A stretch of 64,000 bases of DNA, taken from assembly GCA_026398615.1 (NCBI GenBank), contig JAPLSN010000024.1:61984-125983 (forward strand), written 5' to 3'. The position numbers and the translations under genes are program-made. Below are positions 7,942-17,578 of the stretch, one piece after another. The notes below the pieces were generated by a model. The model worked only from the letters and a program-made list of their open reading frames with translations. It was not told where the DNA came from and made no database searches. The stretch is from Spirochaetota bacterium. GTDB taxonomy: Bacteria; Spirochaetota; Spirochaetia; Treponematales; UBA12059. Each line of letters starts with the position of its first letter. The stretch's first letter is position 1.

Positions 7942-8769
7942 TCAGCGTTCGATCGCCGCGAGATAGCGATCCGATATGTCGAGATCCCCCGCGGTCCTTC
8001 CGAGCATGCGGTCGGGGCGGCTCACGCCGTGGAAGTCGCTGCCCGCCGCGATCCGGAACCCGAACTCGACGCCCATCCGTTCGAGCCGCTCGCAGTGTCC
8101 CCGCTTCGCGGTCGGGTGCCAGGCTTCGATCCCGTCGACGCCGAGTTCCCTCCACGCGGCGAACAGCTCGCGCAGTCGCGTCCACGACACGAAGAGCGAA
8201 AGGGGATGGGCGACGAAAGACAGCCCGCCGGATTTCCCGATCAGGTCCACGGCGGCAGCAAGCTCCAGGCAATCCTTCGCTTCGTACATCGGGCGGCCCT
8301 TGGCGAGATACCTGTCGAAGGCGGCCTGCTTCGTCCGGACCACCTTGAGCTCGACGAGCCGCTTCGCGATGTGCGCCCGTCCCATGCAGGAAGAACCGCT
8401 CGCGGCGACGAGTTCGTCATAATCGATGCCGATGCCTTCGTTGCGCAGGCGCCAGACGATGCGCCGGTTGCGCTCCTCCCGCGAGCGCGCGAGGCCCGCC
8501 AGGGCGCCGGCGAGTTCCGGGGAGACGGCGCCGAGATCCAGGCCCAGCAGGTGGAATTCGCCGGGCATGAAGGCGATTTCTATTTCGACGCCGCGGACGA
8601 GGCGCAGGCCCTTTTCGGCGGCCCGCATACCGGCTTCCTCGAGGCCCGCGACGGTGTCGTGGTCGGTGAGCGCGAGTGCCGCGAGGCGGCGTTCGGCGGC
8701 GAGATCGACGAGGGCGGAGGGGGACAGGGTGCCGTCGCTCGCGCTCGAATGGGAGTGGAGGTCGATCAC
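7942..8769 (-). CDS. PHP domain metal-dependent phosphoesterase
   Basis: VIDLHSHSSASDGTLSPSALVDLAAERRLAALALTDHDTVAGL...GRAHIAKRLVE...SDFHG; GTG start overlaps upstream TGA. Confidence 0.85.
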   Translation of the reverse strand: MIDLHSHSSASDGTLSPSALVDLAAERRLAALALTDHDTVAGLEEAGMRAAEKGLRLVRGVEIEIAFMPGEFHLLGLDLGAVSPELAGALAGLARSREERNRRIVWRLRNEGIGIDYDELVAASGSSCMGRAHIAKRLVELKVVRTKQAAFDRYLAKGRPMYEAKDCLELAAAVDLIGKSGGLSFVAHPLSLFVSWTRLRELFAAWRELGVDGIEAWHPTAKRGHCERLERMGVEFGFRIAAGSDFHGVSRPDRMLGRTAGDLDISDRYLAAIER

Positions 8770-9650
8770 GCGGGATCCCCGCCGGGGTAACCAGCGGGGA
8801 TCTCGCCGGATTCGTCGAATACGCGGATCGGAACGGCCTTTTGCGACGGGGAAATCGCCGAACGCAGGACCCGGGCGACATCCCGCAGAACTTCGTCCCC
8901 GATAGGGGAAGTCCTTCCGCCCGGCGACGGCCTGGCCTGGGTGTAGAGGTGAAACTCCTTCACGCGGGCTCCGTCGGCGAGCAGGCTCGCGGCGAGCGAG
9001 GCGTATGCTTCGACATCTGCGGCTTCGGGCGCCTTTCCGTCCGCCGCGCAGAACATGGACTGGATGACTATGTCGTGCGCGCGCGCGAACGAGCGCAGCC
9101 CGTCGACCAGCCTGGCGAACGGCACCGCCGAGCGGTTCATGCGACGGTACGCGGCTTCGGAACCCGCGTCGAGCTTGGCCCACACGCGGACGCGGTCGCG
9201 GTCCGCGCGGGGACCGATGGCATCGGCGATCGGAGCGTCGCCGAGTCGCGTCGAGTTCGTGATGAGCACCACTTCGGCCTCCGGCGTGTGCGCGTCACGG
9301 GCCGCCACGATGGCGCCGAGGGCGTCGGCGAAGGAGGGGGACAGGGTGGGCTCGCCGTTCCCGCTGATGCAGATATCGCGGACCGGCGTCCCCGCGAACA
9401 TGGACGGGTACTCTTTCGTGAAAAAACGTTCGAGCCCCCGCACCAGGTCGGCCTGGGTGAAGGTCAGCGGCGTCTCGAAGGGGAATACCTCGCAGTATGG
9501 GCAGTCGAAGTTGCATACCTTGCGGTCGGGAAAGAGGTTCACACCGACCGAAAGCCCGCCGGAACGACGGGACACGACGGGGTAGATCACCCTGCCTGAT
9601 TCCCGTTCGCTTCGATGGTCGTTCACAGAGCGATGTATCGGATCGTCCAT
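8766..9650 (-). CDS. Radical SAM protein
   Basis: GVNLFPDRKVCNFDCPYCEVFPF (CxxxCxxC variant) and ICISGNGEPTLSPSF. Confidence 0.85.
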   Translation of the reverse strand: MDDPIHRSVNDHRSERESGRVIYPVVSRRSGGLSVGVNLFPDRKVCNFDCPYCEVFPFETPLTFTQADLVRGLERFFTKEYPSMFAGTPVRDICISGNGEPTLSPSFADALGAIVAARDAHTPEAEVVLITNSTRLGDAPIADAIGPRADRDRVRVWAKLDAGSEAAYRRMNRSAVPFARLVDGLRSFARAHDIVIQSMFCAADGKAPEAADVEAYASLAASLLADGARVKEFHLYTQARPSPGGRTSPIGDEVLRDVARVLRSAISPSQKAVPIRVFDESGEIPAGYPGGDPA

Positions 9651-9853
9651 GGGAACATCCTACCCCGCGCAGGAGCTCTTCCGTAAGCCCCCGAGATGAC
9701 TCATCCGGATTCCGACCCAACTCCCGCCATTGCGCAGGATGATCCTGCCGGGTATCATCGCGGCAGCGGCACGGGCGCGCAACATCCTCACCAGGCCCAT
9801 GGCGATCATCTCGTCGGCGATCGCCCCGATCCTCTTGAAAAGGGGGCTTTGAC

Positions 9854-10636
9854 ATGAACGAAAACCGCCTCTACCTGATCCTCCATCCCAACCACTCCCT
9901 TATCGCGAGCCAGCTCGAACCGGAACGGTTCGCGAAGCACTACGTGCAGGGCTCCACCCGCTATTTCGAGGGCAGGCTCATCTTCGCCGAAGTCGATCCG
10001 GCCTTCCGCCATCCGTACTTCGACATCGACGGGGCCTACGCCCAGCTCGCGCCGCACGAGAACGGCAGGCCCAAGGCCACGAAGTTCATCATGAGCTACC
10101 GCGTCCTCGAGCACACCGACTTCGACGCCATCGGCAAGCTTTTTGTCTGCAACGGCCTCGGCGACCTCGTCGAACTCAGGAGCGCCGACTACGACCCGAA
10201 GATCCGCGGCGACGACATGCGCATCCTGCTCGAGATCAACCCGATCAGGATGATGGTCCTCACGCGCTTCAACTTCATGGAATACGCGAAGTACATCACC
10301 GACCCGAAACAGGCCAAGGGCGCCCCGGCGATGTTCTATACCCAGCTCGAATTCGGCGCGGACGACTTCATGACCGAGTTCGACGAAAACCCCTTCATCA
10401 AGTGCTTCGTCCCCGGGATCCACCCGGCGCGCCTGCGCACCTCCATCATGGAAATCCGGAACACTCCCGGGAAAAACGTCAAGGGGCTCACCCTCGATTG
10501 CCCCATCGACCGGATCTCCTACAAGATGCTCAGGCACGGGTTCATGTTCGCCTCCCGGGACAAGTGCAAGTTCTACCCGCTCCTCCCCCTCGAGGAAGTG
10601 GAGAGATCGTACTACAAATTCTGGAAGAACATGTAA
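9854..10636 (+). CDS. Conserved hypothetical protein
   Basis: Complete 260 aa ORF MNENRLYLILHPNHSLIASQLEPERFAKHYVQGSTRYFEGRLIFAEVD...; no family recognised. Confidence 0.75.
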   Translation: MNENRLYLILHPNHSLIASQLEPERFAKHYVQGSTRYFEGRLIFAEVDPAFRHPYFDIDGAYAQLAPHENGRPKATKFIMSYRVLEHTDFDAIGKLFVCNGLGDLVELRSADYDPKIRGDDMRILLEINPIRMMVLTRFNFMEYAKYITDPKQAKGAPAMFYTQLEFGADDFMTEFDENPFIKCFVPGIHPARLRTSIMEIRNTPGKNVKGLTLDCPIDRISYKMLRHGFMFASRDKCKFYPLLPLEEVERSYYKFWKNM

Positions 10637-10691
10637 CGGGACGAAGAAGAAACCGAAAGAAGCCGGGTCCGCGCCGGCCAAGGAGAATCCC

Positions 10692-11069
10692 ATGTCAGCG
10701 ACCGCCATTGCCACCGATGCCGCGCCGAAAGCCATCGGCCCGTATTCCCAGGCCGTTAAAACCGGCAGTTTCATCTTCTGTTCCGGCCAGCTCGGGCTCG
10801 ATCCCGCGTCGGGTGCGCTGGCCGACGGCGTCAAGGCCCAGGCCGGACGCGCCCTGGACAACCTGAAAGCCGTGCTCGCCGCCGCCGGCGCGGGTCCCGC
10901 GAACGTCGTGAAGACGACGATCTTCCTCGCCGACATGCGCGATTTCGCCATCGTCAACGAGGTCTACGCCTCGGTCTTCCCCGCGGACCCGCCGGCCCGA
11001 TCCACCGTGCAGGTGGCGGGCCTGCCCAAGGGCGCTCTCGTCGAGATCGAAGCCATCGCCGTCGCGTGA
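10692..11069 (+). CDS. ridA: RidA family reactive intermediate deaminase
   Basis: IGPYSQAVKTGSFIFCSGQLGLDPASG...VNEVYASVFPADPPARSTVQVAGLPKGALVEIEAIA. Confidence 0.9.
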   Translation: MSATAIATDAAPKAIGPYSQAVKTGSFIFCSGQLGLDPASGALADGVKAQAGRALDNLKAVLAAAGAGPANVVKTTIFLADMRDFAIVNEVYASVFPADPPARSTVQVAGLPKGALVEIEAIAVA

Positions 11070-11089
11070 CGCGCCGCCCGGAGACCCGC

Positions 11090-12316
11090 ATGTACGATTT
11101 CGAGACGATCCCCGAACGCCGCGGCTCGGGCTCCGTGAAGTGGGGGCCGGACCCGCGGGCGGCGGGCAGGGTGACGGATGAGCAAGTCCTCCCGTACTGG
11201 GTGGCGGACATGGATTTCCCGCTCCCGCCGGAGATCCACGCGGAGATCCTGGCCAGGGCCGCCCACCGGGTATTCGGCTATGCCGCCCTGCCCGACGCGT
11301 GGGCCGATTCCTTCATCCGATGGACGCAGGAACGGCACGGCGTCGGGATCGGACGGTACTGGACCAGGTTCTCCCCCGGCGTGGTGCCCGCGATCGCGGC
11401 CTGCATCGCGGCCTGCACTTCCCCGGGGGAGGGCGTGCTCGTGCAGCCCCCGGTCTACCATCCCTTCGCGGCCATAGTCCGCGCGTCGGGAAGGCGGCTC
11501 GTCGAAAACCCGCTCCTGCGCGACGCCGACGGCCGTTGCCGCATGGATTTCGACGCTCTCGAACGTGTATCCGCTGACGCGAAGCTCCTCGTCCTCTGCA
11601 GCCCGCACAACCCGGTGGGCAGGGTCTGGACGCGCGACGAGCTCGAGCGCCTCGCCGACATCGCCGAGCGCCGCGGCCTCGCCGTCGTGTCGGACGAGAT
11701 ACATTCCGACATAGTATTCCCCCCGAACCGCCACGTTCCCGCACTCGCGCTGCCGGAAAGCTTTTCGCGGCGTTCGGTGTCATGCTACGCGCCGAGCAAG
11801 ACCTGGAACCTGGCCGGGCTCCAGGCTTCGTGCATCGTCATCCCCGATCCCGTCATGCGCGCTTCCTTCGACCGCGCGATGGAAGCCTTCGGTCTCGGCG
11901 TCCCGAACGTCTTCGCCCCCGTCGCCGTCGACGCCGCCTACCGGTTGGGCGGCCCCTGGCTCGCCGAGGCCCTCGTCGTGCTGTCGGACAATCGCGCCCG
12001 GCTCGAGCGGGAACTGCGACTCGCCGCACCGGGCGGTACCCCGCCGGGCGGTACCCCGCCGGGCATCGCGTTTACTCCGACCGAAGGCAGCTACCTCGCA
12101 TGGATGGACTTTTCCGCCCTCGGGTTGGGTCCCGGCACGCCTCCCGCCGACTGGCTCCAACGGAACGCCGGCGTCCGCCTCGACGAGGGGACGAAGTTCG
12201 GTTCCGGCGGCGAGGGTTTCGCGCGCTTCAACTTCGCCTGCCCCCCCTCGCTCATCGACGAAGCGGTATCCCGCATCGCGGATGCGTTGCGGAACCGGGC
12301 ACGATCCTGCTCATGA
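11090..12316 (+). CDS. MalY/PatB-type PLP-dependent beta-cystathionase/aminotransferase
   Basis: MYDFETIPERRGSGSVKW...PYWVADMDFPLPPEI...SPHNPVGRVW...VVSDEIHSDIVF...YAPSKTWNLAGLQAS. Confidence 0.9.
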   Translation: MYDFETIPERRGSGSVKWGPDPRAAGRVTDEQVLPYWVADMDFPLPPEIHAEILARAAHRVFGYAALPDAWADSFIRWTQERHGVGIGRYWTRFSPGVVPAIAACIAACTSPGEGVLVQPPVYHPFAAIVRASGRRLVENPLLRDADGRCRMDFDALERVSADAKLLVLCSPHNPVGRVWTRDELERLADIAERRGLAVVSDEIHSDIVFPPNRHVPALALPESFSRRSVSCYAPSKTWNLAGLQASCIVIPDPVMRASFDRAMEAFGLGVPNVFAPVAVDAAYRLGGPWLAEALVVLSDNRARLERELRLAAPGGTPPGGTPPGIAFTPTEGSYLAWMDFSALGLGPGTPPADWLQRNAGVRLDEGTKFGSGGEGFARFNFACPPSLIDEAVSRIADALRNRARSCS

Positions 12317-12482
12317 TCCCCGGCGTCCTTTGCCTTGTCGCCTCGTATTTCTTCATGACGCAAAAGGATGTCGTCCCCGTCGAGCCCCCGGGGAGAGGGT
12401 AGCGGACGCCCCTCCGTGGGCGGGAGCGAGGGGGAGACTTCCCCCTCCATCACCGTTCAGTCGCCGTGATTCCCATGCTCCG

Positions 12483-13967
12483 TCAGACGAGTCCGGCTTC
12501 CCGCTTTTCCTCGGCCGACAGTTCCTCTTTCCTTGCGAGCACGGCCAGGACACGTTTCTCGTCGTAGCGGAGGAAGAACAGCAGTCCGAGCACGCAGAAG
12601 CCGATGGCGGCCGCTGCCGCGGCACGGATTCCGAAGGGTTTTTCCACGCTCTTCCCCAGGAGGAGAAAGGACGGGAAGAGGAGATTGGCCAGGGCTATGC
12701 CGAGCTTCATCATGAACGTGCGCGCCCCGAAGAAGATGCCGGCCTTGTAGTCGCCGGTCTCGATGCCGTGGCTCTCCGCTATGTCGGCGACGATCGCGTT
12801 CGGGAGGATGCCGAAGATGGCGATGGGCAGGGCTGCGAGCACGATGACGAGCCAGGCTTGCGCGATGCGCGGCATGGGCAGCCAGCCGAGCGCGAACACG
12901 ATGAGGAAATCCAGCGCGAAGGCGGCGAAGGCGAAGACGAGGACGGGCTTCTTTCCGAGCTTCTTCGCCACGAGGTTGATGGGTACGTAGAAGGCGAACG
13001 AGAGCACGAACATCACGAGCATGAGGAGCGACGGCAATCCCGCATCGAGCCCGAGGAGGGTGATGATGTAGTAGGTGATGCCCATCTGGATGAAGTTGAG
13101 CGACACCCAGTACGGCAGGTCCGAGAAGACGAACCAGCGGAAATCCCGGTTGGCGAAGGTGGACTTGACGGCCTGCCAGACGCCTTCCTCGGAAGCATGC
13201 CCTTCGGCGTAGCGTCGCTCGTCGATGAAGATGACCGGCAGGAGCATCATGATCCCGGAGACGAGGCCGAAAATCCCGAGTACGAGCTGGAAGGCGCGGA
13301 CCGGGTCGAGTCCGAAGGCGTTCCCGAGCGCGGGGTACAGGGCGTAGGCCTGGTTGCCGATCGCGAAACCCAGGGCCCAGGTGATGGATATGGCGGTGGC
13401 GATGCCCAGGCGTTCGTTCGGCGTGTGGCCGAGCTCGGAGATGAGCGCGTTGTACGGCGTGCAGTACATCGTTATGAACCAGTAATAGATGGTCATCGTG
13501 ACGGCCAGCCAGAGCGCGTTGACATTCTGTCCCGAGGCCGTGGCCCCGTCGGCGACGGGGAAAAAGACCAGGAAGCCGAAAACGGCGGTCGGTATGGCCG
13601 AAATGGCCAGGAAAAGCCGGCGGCGGCCGAACCGGGACCTGGAGCGGTCGGAGAGATTGGCCACCCAGGGGTCGGTGACGCCGTCCCAGATCCGCCCGAA
13701 GGCGTTGATGAGCCCGATGACGGTGAGCGCCCCGAAGATGGCGCCCTGGAAGATGAACGGCGGGAAGAGGAGCTGACCGCCCTTCTGTTCCGGCGGCAGG
13801 AAAAAGAAGGTCAGCGCATTCGACACCGACCACGAGGCGAGCGACCAGCCGAACTGGCCGAGCGCGAACATGACAAGCTTCCATCCCGGCAGCTTTTCGA
13901 TTTTATGTTCCATGGAACCATCCTGCACGTCGAGATGGCTGGATTCTATCCCCCGGAACGAAGCCAT
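12483..13967 (-). CDS. MFS transporter, glycoside-pentoside-hexuronide (GPH) type
   Basis: 12-TM protein with ...AFGRIWDGVTDPWVANLSDRSRSRFGRRRLFLAISAIP... Confidence 0.85.
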   Translation of the reverse strand: MASFRGIESSHLDVQDGSMEHKIEKLPGWKLVMFALGQFGWSLASWSVSNALTFFFLPPEQKGGQLLFPPFIFQGAIFGALTVIGLINAFGRIWDGVTDPWVANLSDRSRSRFGRRRLFLAISAIPTAVFGFLVFFPVADGATASGQNVNALWLAVTMTIYYWFITMYCTPYNALISELGHTPNERLGIATAISITWALGFAIGNQAYALYPALGNAFGLDPVRAFQLVLGIFGLVSGIMMLLPVIFIDERRYAEGHASEEGVWQAVKSTFANRDFRWFVFSDLPYWVSLNFIQMGITYYIITLLGLDAGLPSLLMLVMFVLSFAFYVPINLVAKKLGKKPVLVFAFAAFALDFLIVFALGWLPMPRIAQAWLVIVLAALPIAIFGILPNAIVADIAESHGIETGDYKAGIFFGARTFMMKLGIALANLLFPSFLLLGKSVEKPFGIRAAAAAAIGFCVLGLLFFLRYDEKRVLAVLARKEELSAEEKREAGLV

Positions 13968-14043
13968 GCAAGCGCTTTCATGCCCGGACGGAGCATGCCG
14001 CCCATGGGTCGCTCGAGGACTTTTGGGGGCAGCGGGGTCGCGG

Positions 14044-15327
14044 TCAGGGTTTCCAGACCAGCCAGAGCACGGTCGCGGTCGCGACCGTCGTCAGCAGCGT
14101 GAACGGCGCGCCGATCTTCACGAAGCGGCCGAAGGAAACGGGATCGCCGTGCTTCTTGGCCATGCCCACGGCGACGATGTTGGCGGAAGCGCCGAAGGGG
14201 GTCACGTTCCCGCCGAGGCAGGCGCCGACGAGGAGGCCGAAATAGATGACCATGGGATCGTAGCCGCCGTCCCGCCCGAGCTGTCCGATGAGGGGGAGCA
14301 TGAGGGCGATGTAGGGCACGTTGTCCACGAAGCCCGAGATGATGACGGAGACGGCCACGACCACGACGAAAATGCCGGGCATGTTGGATCCTAAAGCGGA
14401 GGAAACGAGGCGGGCCGCGGCTTCGACCGCCCCCGAACGGTTGAGCGCGCCGAGCATGACGAAGATGCCGGCGAGGAAGAACATCGTCTCCCAGTCCAGC
14501 TCCCGGATGATCCGGATCGCCTCGGAGACTCTCTCCTTGCGGAATATGATGAACCAGAGCTGGCCGAGCAGGGCGCATCCGAGGCAGATGAAGCCCGCGC
14601 GCATCCCGACCCCGGCCTCGGACAGCGAATTGACGGCCAGGCCGACCACCATGACGAGGAGGAGGAGGAGGGGCACCCACGAGACGACCCTGCTCTCGCG
14701 CGCCACATGTTCCTTCTTCGAGAAGCGCTTGAGGTAGAACCAGCAGAAAAGGAAGGCGACGAGGGCCCCGAACTGGACGAAGAAGAAGATGGAGATCCTT
14801 CCGTCGTAGAAGAAGAAATCGTTGAAGCCGAAACCGACGGCGCCGGCGAAGAGCATGGACGGCGGGTCCCCGACGAGGGTGGCGGTTCCCTGGAGGTTGG
14901 CGTTCACGGCAAGCAGGACGAGGACCGATCCGACCGGCACCTTCATCTTCTTCGAAAGCTCGATGGCGATCGGGGCGACGACGAGCACCGTGGCCACGTT
15001 CTCCACGAAGGCCGAAACGAAGCCCGTGAAAAGGCAGATGAGGGCGATGGCCATGCCGGTGGAGGGGGCTGCGCCCGCGATGATCTCCGCGATGACCGCG
15101 GGCACCTTCGAATAGATGAAAAGCTCCGCGAGGATGAGGCTTCCGACATAGATGGCCAGGACGTTCCAGTTCACGTCCTCGAAGATCGCCGCCCGGAGGT
15201 TCGTCGAACCGAGCAGGATGAGGAGAACGGCCGCGCCGAGGCTGAAAAAAAGCTTTCTGTCGGAGAACAGGGATATGAGGATATACGCGACGATCGTGAC
15301 GGCCACGGTGATCATGGTAGTGTTCAT
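14044..15327 (-). CDS. ArsB/NhaD/SLC13-like ion transporter permease
   Basis: Multi-TM; ...FTGFVSAFVENVATVLVVAPIAIELSKK...GFVDNVPYIALMLPLI...GACLGGNVTPFGASANIVAVGMAKKHG. Confidence 0.8.
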   Translation of the reverse strand: MNTTMITVAVTIVAYILISLFSDRKLFFSLGAAVLLILLGSTNLRAAIFEDVNWNVLAIYVGSLILAELFIYSKVPAVIAEIIAGAAPSTGMAIALICLFTGFVSAFVENVATVLVVAPIAIELSKKMKVPVGSVLVLLAVNANLQGTATLVGDPPSMLFAGAVGFGFNDFFFYDGRISIFFFVQFGALVAFLFCWFYLKRFSKKEHVARESRVVSWVPLLLLLVMVVGLAVNSLSEAGVGMRAGFICLGCALLGQLWFIIFRKERVSEAIRIIRELDWETMFFLAGIFVMLGALNRSGAVEAAARLVSSALGSNMPGIFVVVVAVSVIISGFVDNVPYIALMLPLIGQLGRDGGYDPMVIYFGLLVGACLGGNVTPFGASANIVAVGMAKKHGDPVSFGRFVKIGAPFTLLTTVATATVLWLVWKP

Positions 15328-15402
15328 GTCATAATACTTGTTTCGCCGACCCCTCGCGTCAAGACGCGCGCGTCACGACGAGGGACCTGCGTCGTCCCGT
15401 CG

Positions 15403-15424
15403 ATGTTTCTACACATCGAAACAT
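15403..15424. promoter_or_regulatory. Candidate operator (inverted repeat ATGTTTC-N8-GAAACAT) upstream of the glycerol-3-phosphate operon
   Basis: ATGTTTCTACACATCGAAACAT; TTGACA -35-like box at 15448-15453 shortly downstream. Confidence 0.45.
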
Positions 15425-15505
15425 GCGCGCGGGAAAGCCATTTTTGCTTGACATACGGCGGGAGGAACTGCATTCTGGTTGCACTTCACTTCCGGAGTAC
15501 ATTTC

Positions 15506-17578
15506 GTGAATAGAATACTGCATCACCCCGTCCTGGACGTTCCTGGCGGCCGCCGCGAGGTGGATTTCCTCTTCGATGGCGTTCCTTCGAGAGGCTACGA
15601 GGGCGAAATCCTGAGTTCCGCCCTGTTTGCCGCGGGATACAAGCGTTTTTCGGTACACAGGAAAGGCGAGGCGCCCCAGGGCATCTTCTGCGCCAACGGG
15701 CAATGCTCACAGTGCACAGTCATCGTCAACGGCCTCGCCCGCAAGTCCTGCGTCACGCCCCTGGCCGCCGGCATGGACGTCCGCACCCTGGTGGGAATAC
15801 CCATCCTGCCCGCGGACAACCGTCCCCGGGGCCGCATGGAAAAAAAATCCGTCGAAACGGACATCCTCGTCATCGGCGGAGGCCCGTCGGGGCTTTCGGC
15901 CGCGATGGAACTCGCGGGGATGGGTTTCTCCGTCGTCCTCGCCGACGACAAGGAAAGGCTCGGCGGCAAGCTCGTCCTCCAGACCCACAAGTTCTTCGGG
16001 TCCGAGGAGGACTGCTACGCGGGCACGCGCGGCGTCGACATCGCCCGCAAGCTCGAAGCCGACCTGCGCTCGATCCCGAACGTCATGATCCTGGCGAATT
16101 CCCCCGTGGTCGGCATCTACAAGGACCGCAAGGCCGGCGTCTACGTCAACGCTTCGTCCTACCTGCTCGTGGGTTTCAAGGCCCTCGTCGTGGCGGCGGG
16201 CGCCCGGGAAAAGTCGATCCTCTTCCCCGGCAACGACCTTCCCGGCGTCTACGGGGCGGGAGCCTTCCAGACACTCGTGAACCGCGACCTCGTGAAGGCG
16301 GCCGACCGCGTCCTCGTCGTGGGATCCGGCAATGTCGGCCTCATCGGGGCCTACCACGCGCTCCAGGCGGGCATCTCCGTCGCGGCCATCGTGGAGATCC
16401 TCCCAAAAATAAACGGTTACAAGGTCCACGCCGACAAGATCATCCGCACCGGCGTGCCCGTCAGGCTCAACACGACGGTCGTCTCCGTCGAGGGCGACGG
16501 CCGGGTCGAGCGGGCCACCGTGGCAAGGGTGGACGAAAACTGGAAGCCCCTGCTCGGGACGGCGGAAACCTACGAGGTGGACACCGTCCTCATCGCCACG
16601 GGCCTGTCGAGCTGCGACGAATTCTACGACCAGGCGCGGGCTTTCGGATTCCCGGCCGTGAAGGCCGGCGACGCCGAGGAGATCGCCGAGGCGTCCAGCG
16701 CCATGTTCGGCGGCCGCATCGCTGCGCTGTCCCTGGCCAAACTGCTGGGCAAGGCCGTGACGATCGACGAGTCGTGGATCGCCAAGCGCGAAGTGCTCAA
16801 GTCGCGTCCCGGCGACGTTTCCTGCCGCGACGAGGAGACCGCCGGCGAGCGGTGGCGACCCGTCTTCTTCTGCACCGAGGAGATCCCCTGCAATCCCTGC
16901 GCGACGGTCTGCCCCACTGGTTCGATAACCCTGCGCGAGAACAAGGGTACGATCATGGACCTTCCCTACTACCACGGGTCCGACTGCAAGGGCTGCATGG
17001 CCTGCGTCGCGGCCTGCCCGGGACTCGCCGTGTCGCTCATCAGGCGCATCGACGACGCGTGGACCGAGGTCGTGCTTCCCTTCGAGTTCGACCCATGGTT
17101 CGAGCAGGGCGCGATCCTGCCCGTGCTGGCGCAGGACGGGAGCTTTCTCGAGGACGCATCGCTCCAGCGGAAGTTTTTCCATAAAAAGTACAGGACCTGG
17201 CTCCTCACGCTCAAGGTGAGCGCGGCCAACGCGCCGAAGGCCGCGGGCATCCGGGTCCAGGCCGAGGAAACAACGCGCCCCATGCCCTCCCCGCGCTTCG
17301 AACACCTGCCCGACGACGCGGTCGTCTGCCGCTGCGAACGCGTGACGGTCGGGGAGCTCGTGGAGTTCATCAGGGCCAACCGCGTCACCGACGTGAACCA
17401 GCTGAAGACGATACGCGCGGGCATGGGCGCCTGCGGCTCCAAGACCTGTACGCCGCTCTACTCGCAGGTGTTCCGGAAGGCGGGCGTGGACCCGAAGGAC
17501 GTGACGGGCGGCTCGGTCCGCCCCCTGGCGGTCGAAGTGCCGATGGGCGACCTCGTCAACGAAGGAGGCAGGCCGTGA
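15506..17578 (+). CDS. (2Fe-2S)/FAD/4Fe-4S pyridine-nucleotide-disulfide-type oxidoreductase (sarcosine oxidase alpha/anaerobic dehydrogenase subunit-like)
   Basis: N-terminal 2Fe-2S motif FCANGQCSQC; ILVIGGGPSGLSAAMELAGMG; CNPCATVCPTGSI and CKGCMACVAACPG ferredoxin motifs; CRCERVTVGELVEFI BFD-like C-terminus. Confidence 0.85.
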   Translation: MNRILHHPVLDVPGGRREVDFLFDGVPSRGYEGEILSSALFAAGYKRFSVHRKGEAPQGIFCANGQCSQCTVIVNGLARKSCVTPLAAGMDVRTLVGIPILPADNRPRGRMEKKSVETDILVIGGGPSGLSAAMELAGMGFSVVLADDKERLGGKLVLQTHKFFGSEEDCYAGTRGVDIARKLEADLRSIPNVMILANSPVVGIYKDRKAGVYVNASSYLLVGFKALVVAAGAREKSILFPGNDLPGVYGAGAFQTLVNRDLVKAADRVLVVGSGNVGLIGAYHALQAGISVAAIVEILPKINGYKVHADKIIRTGVPVRLNTTVVSVEGDGRVERATVARVDENWKPLLGTAETYEVDTVLIATGLSSCDEFYDQARAFGFPAVKAGDAEEIAEASSAMFGGRIAALSLAKLLGKAVTIDESWIAKREVLKSRPGDVSCRDEETAGERWRPVFFCTEEIPCNPCATVCPTGSITLRENKGTIMDLPYYHGSDCKGCMACVAACPGLAVSLIRRIDDAWTEVVLPFEFDPWFEQGAILPVLAQDGSFLEDASLQRKFFHKKYRTWLLTLKVSAANAPKAAGIRVQAEETTRPMPSPRFEHLPDDAVVCRCERVTVGELVEFIRANRVTDVNQLKTIRAGMGACGSKTCTPLYSQVFRKAGVDPKDVTGGSVRPLAVEVPMGDLVNEGGRP

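Noticed and set aside
12031-12064. Short tandem repeat encoding PGGTPPGGTPPG in the MalY-like gene
   Set aside because: Simple in-frame duplication in a surface loop; not enough to suggest function.
12282-14102. 606 aa plus-strand ORF
   Set aside because: Antisense to the GPH transporter; low-complexity charged composition typical of shadow ORFs in GC-rich DNA.
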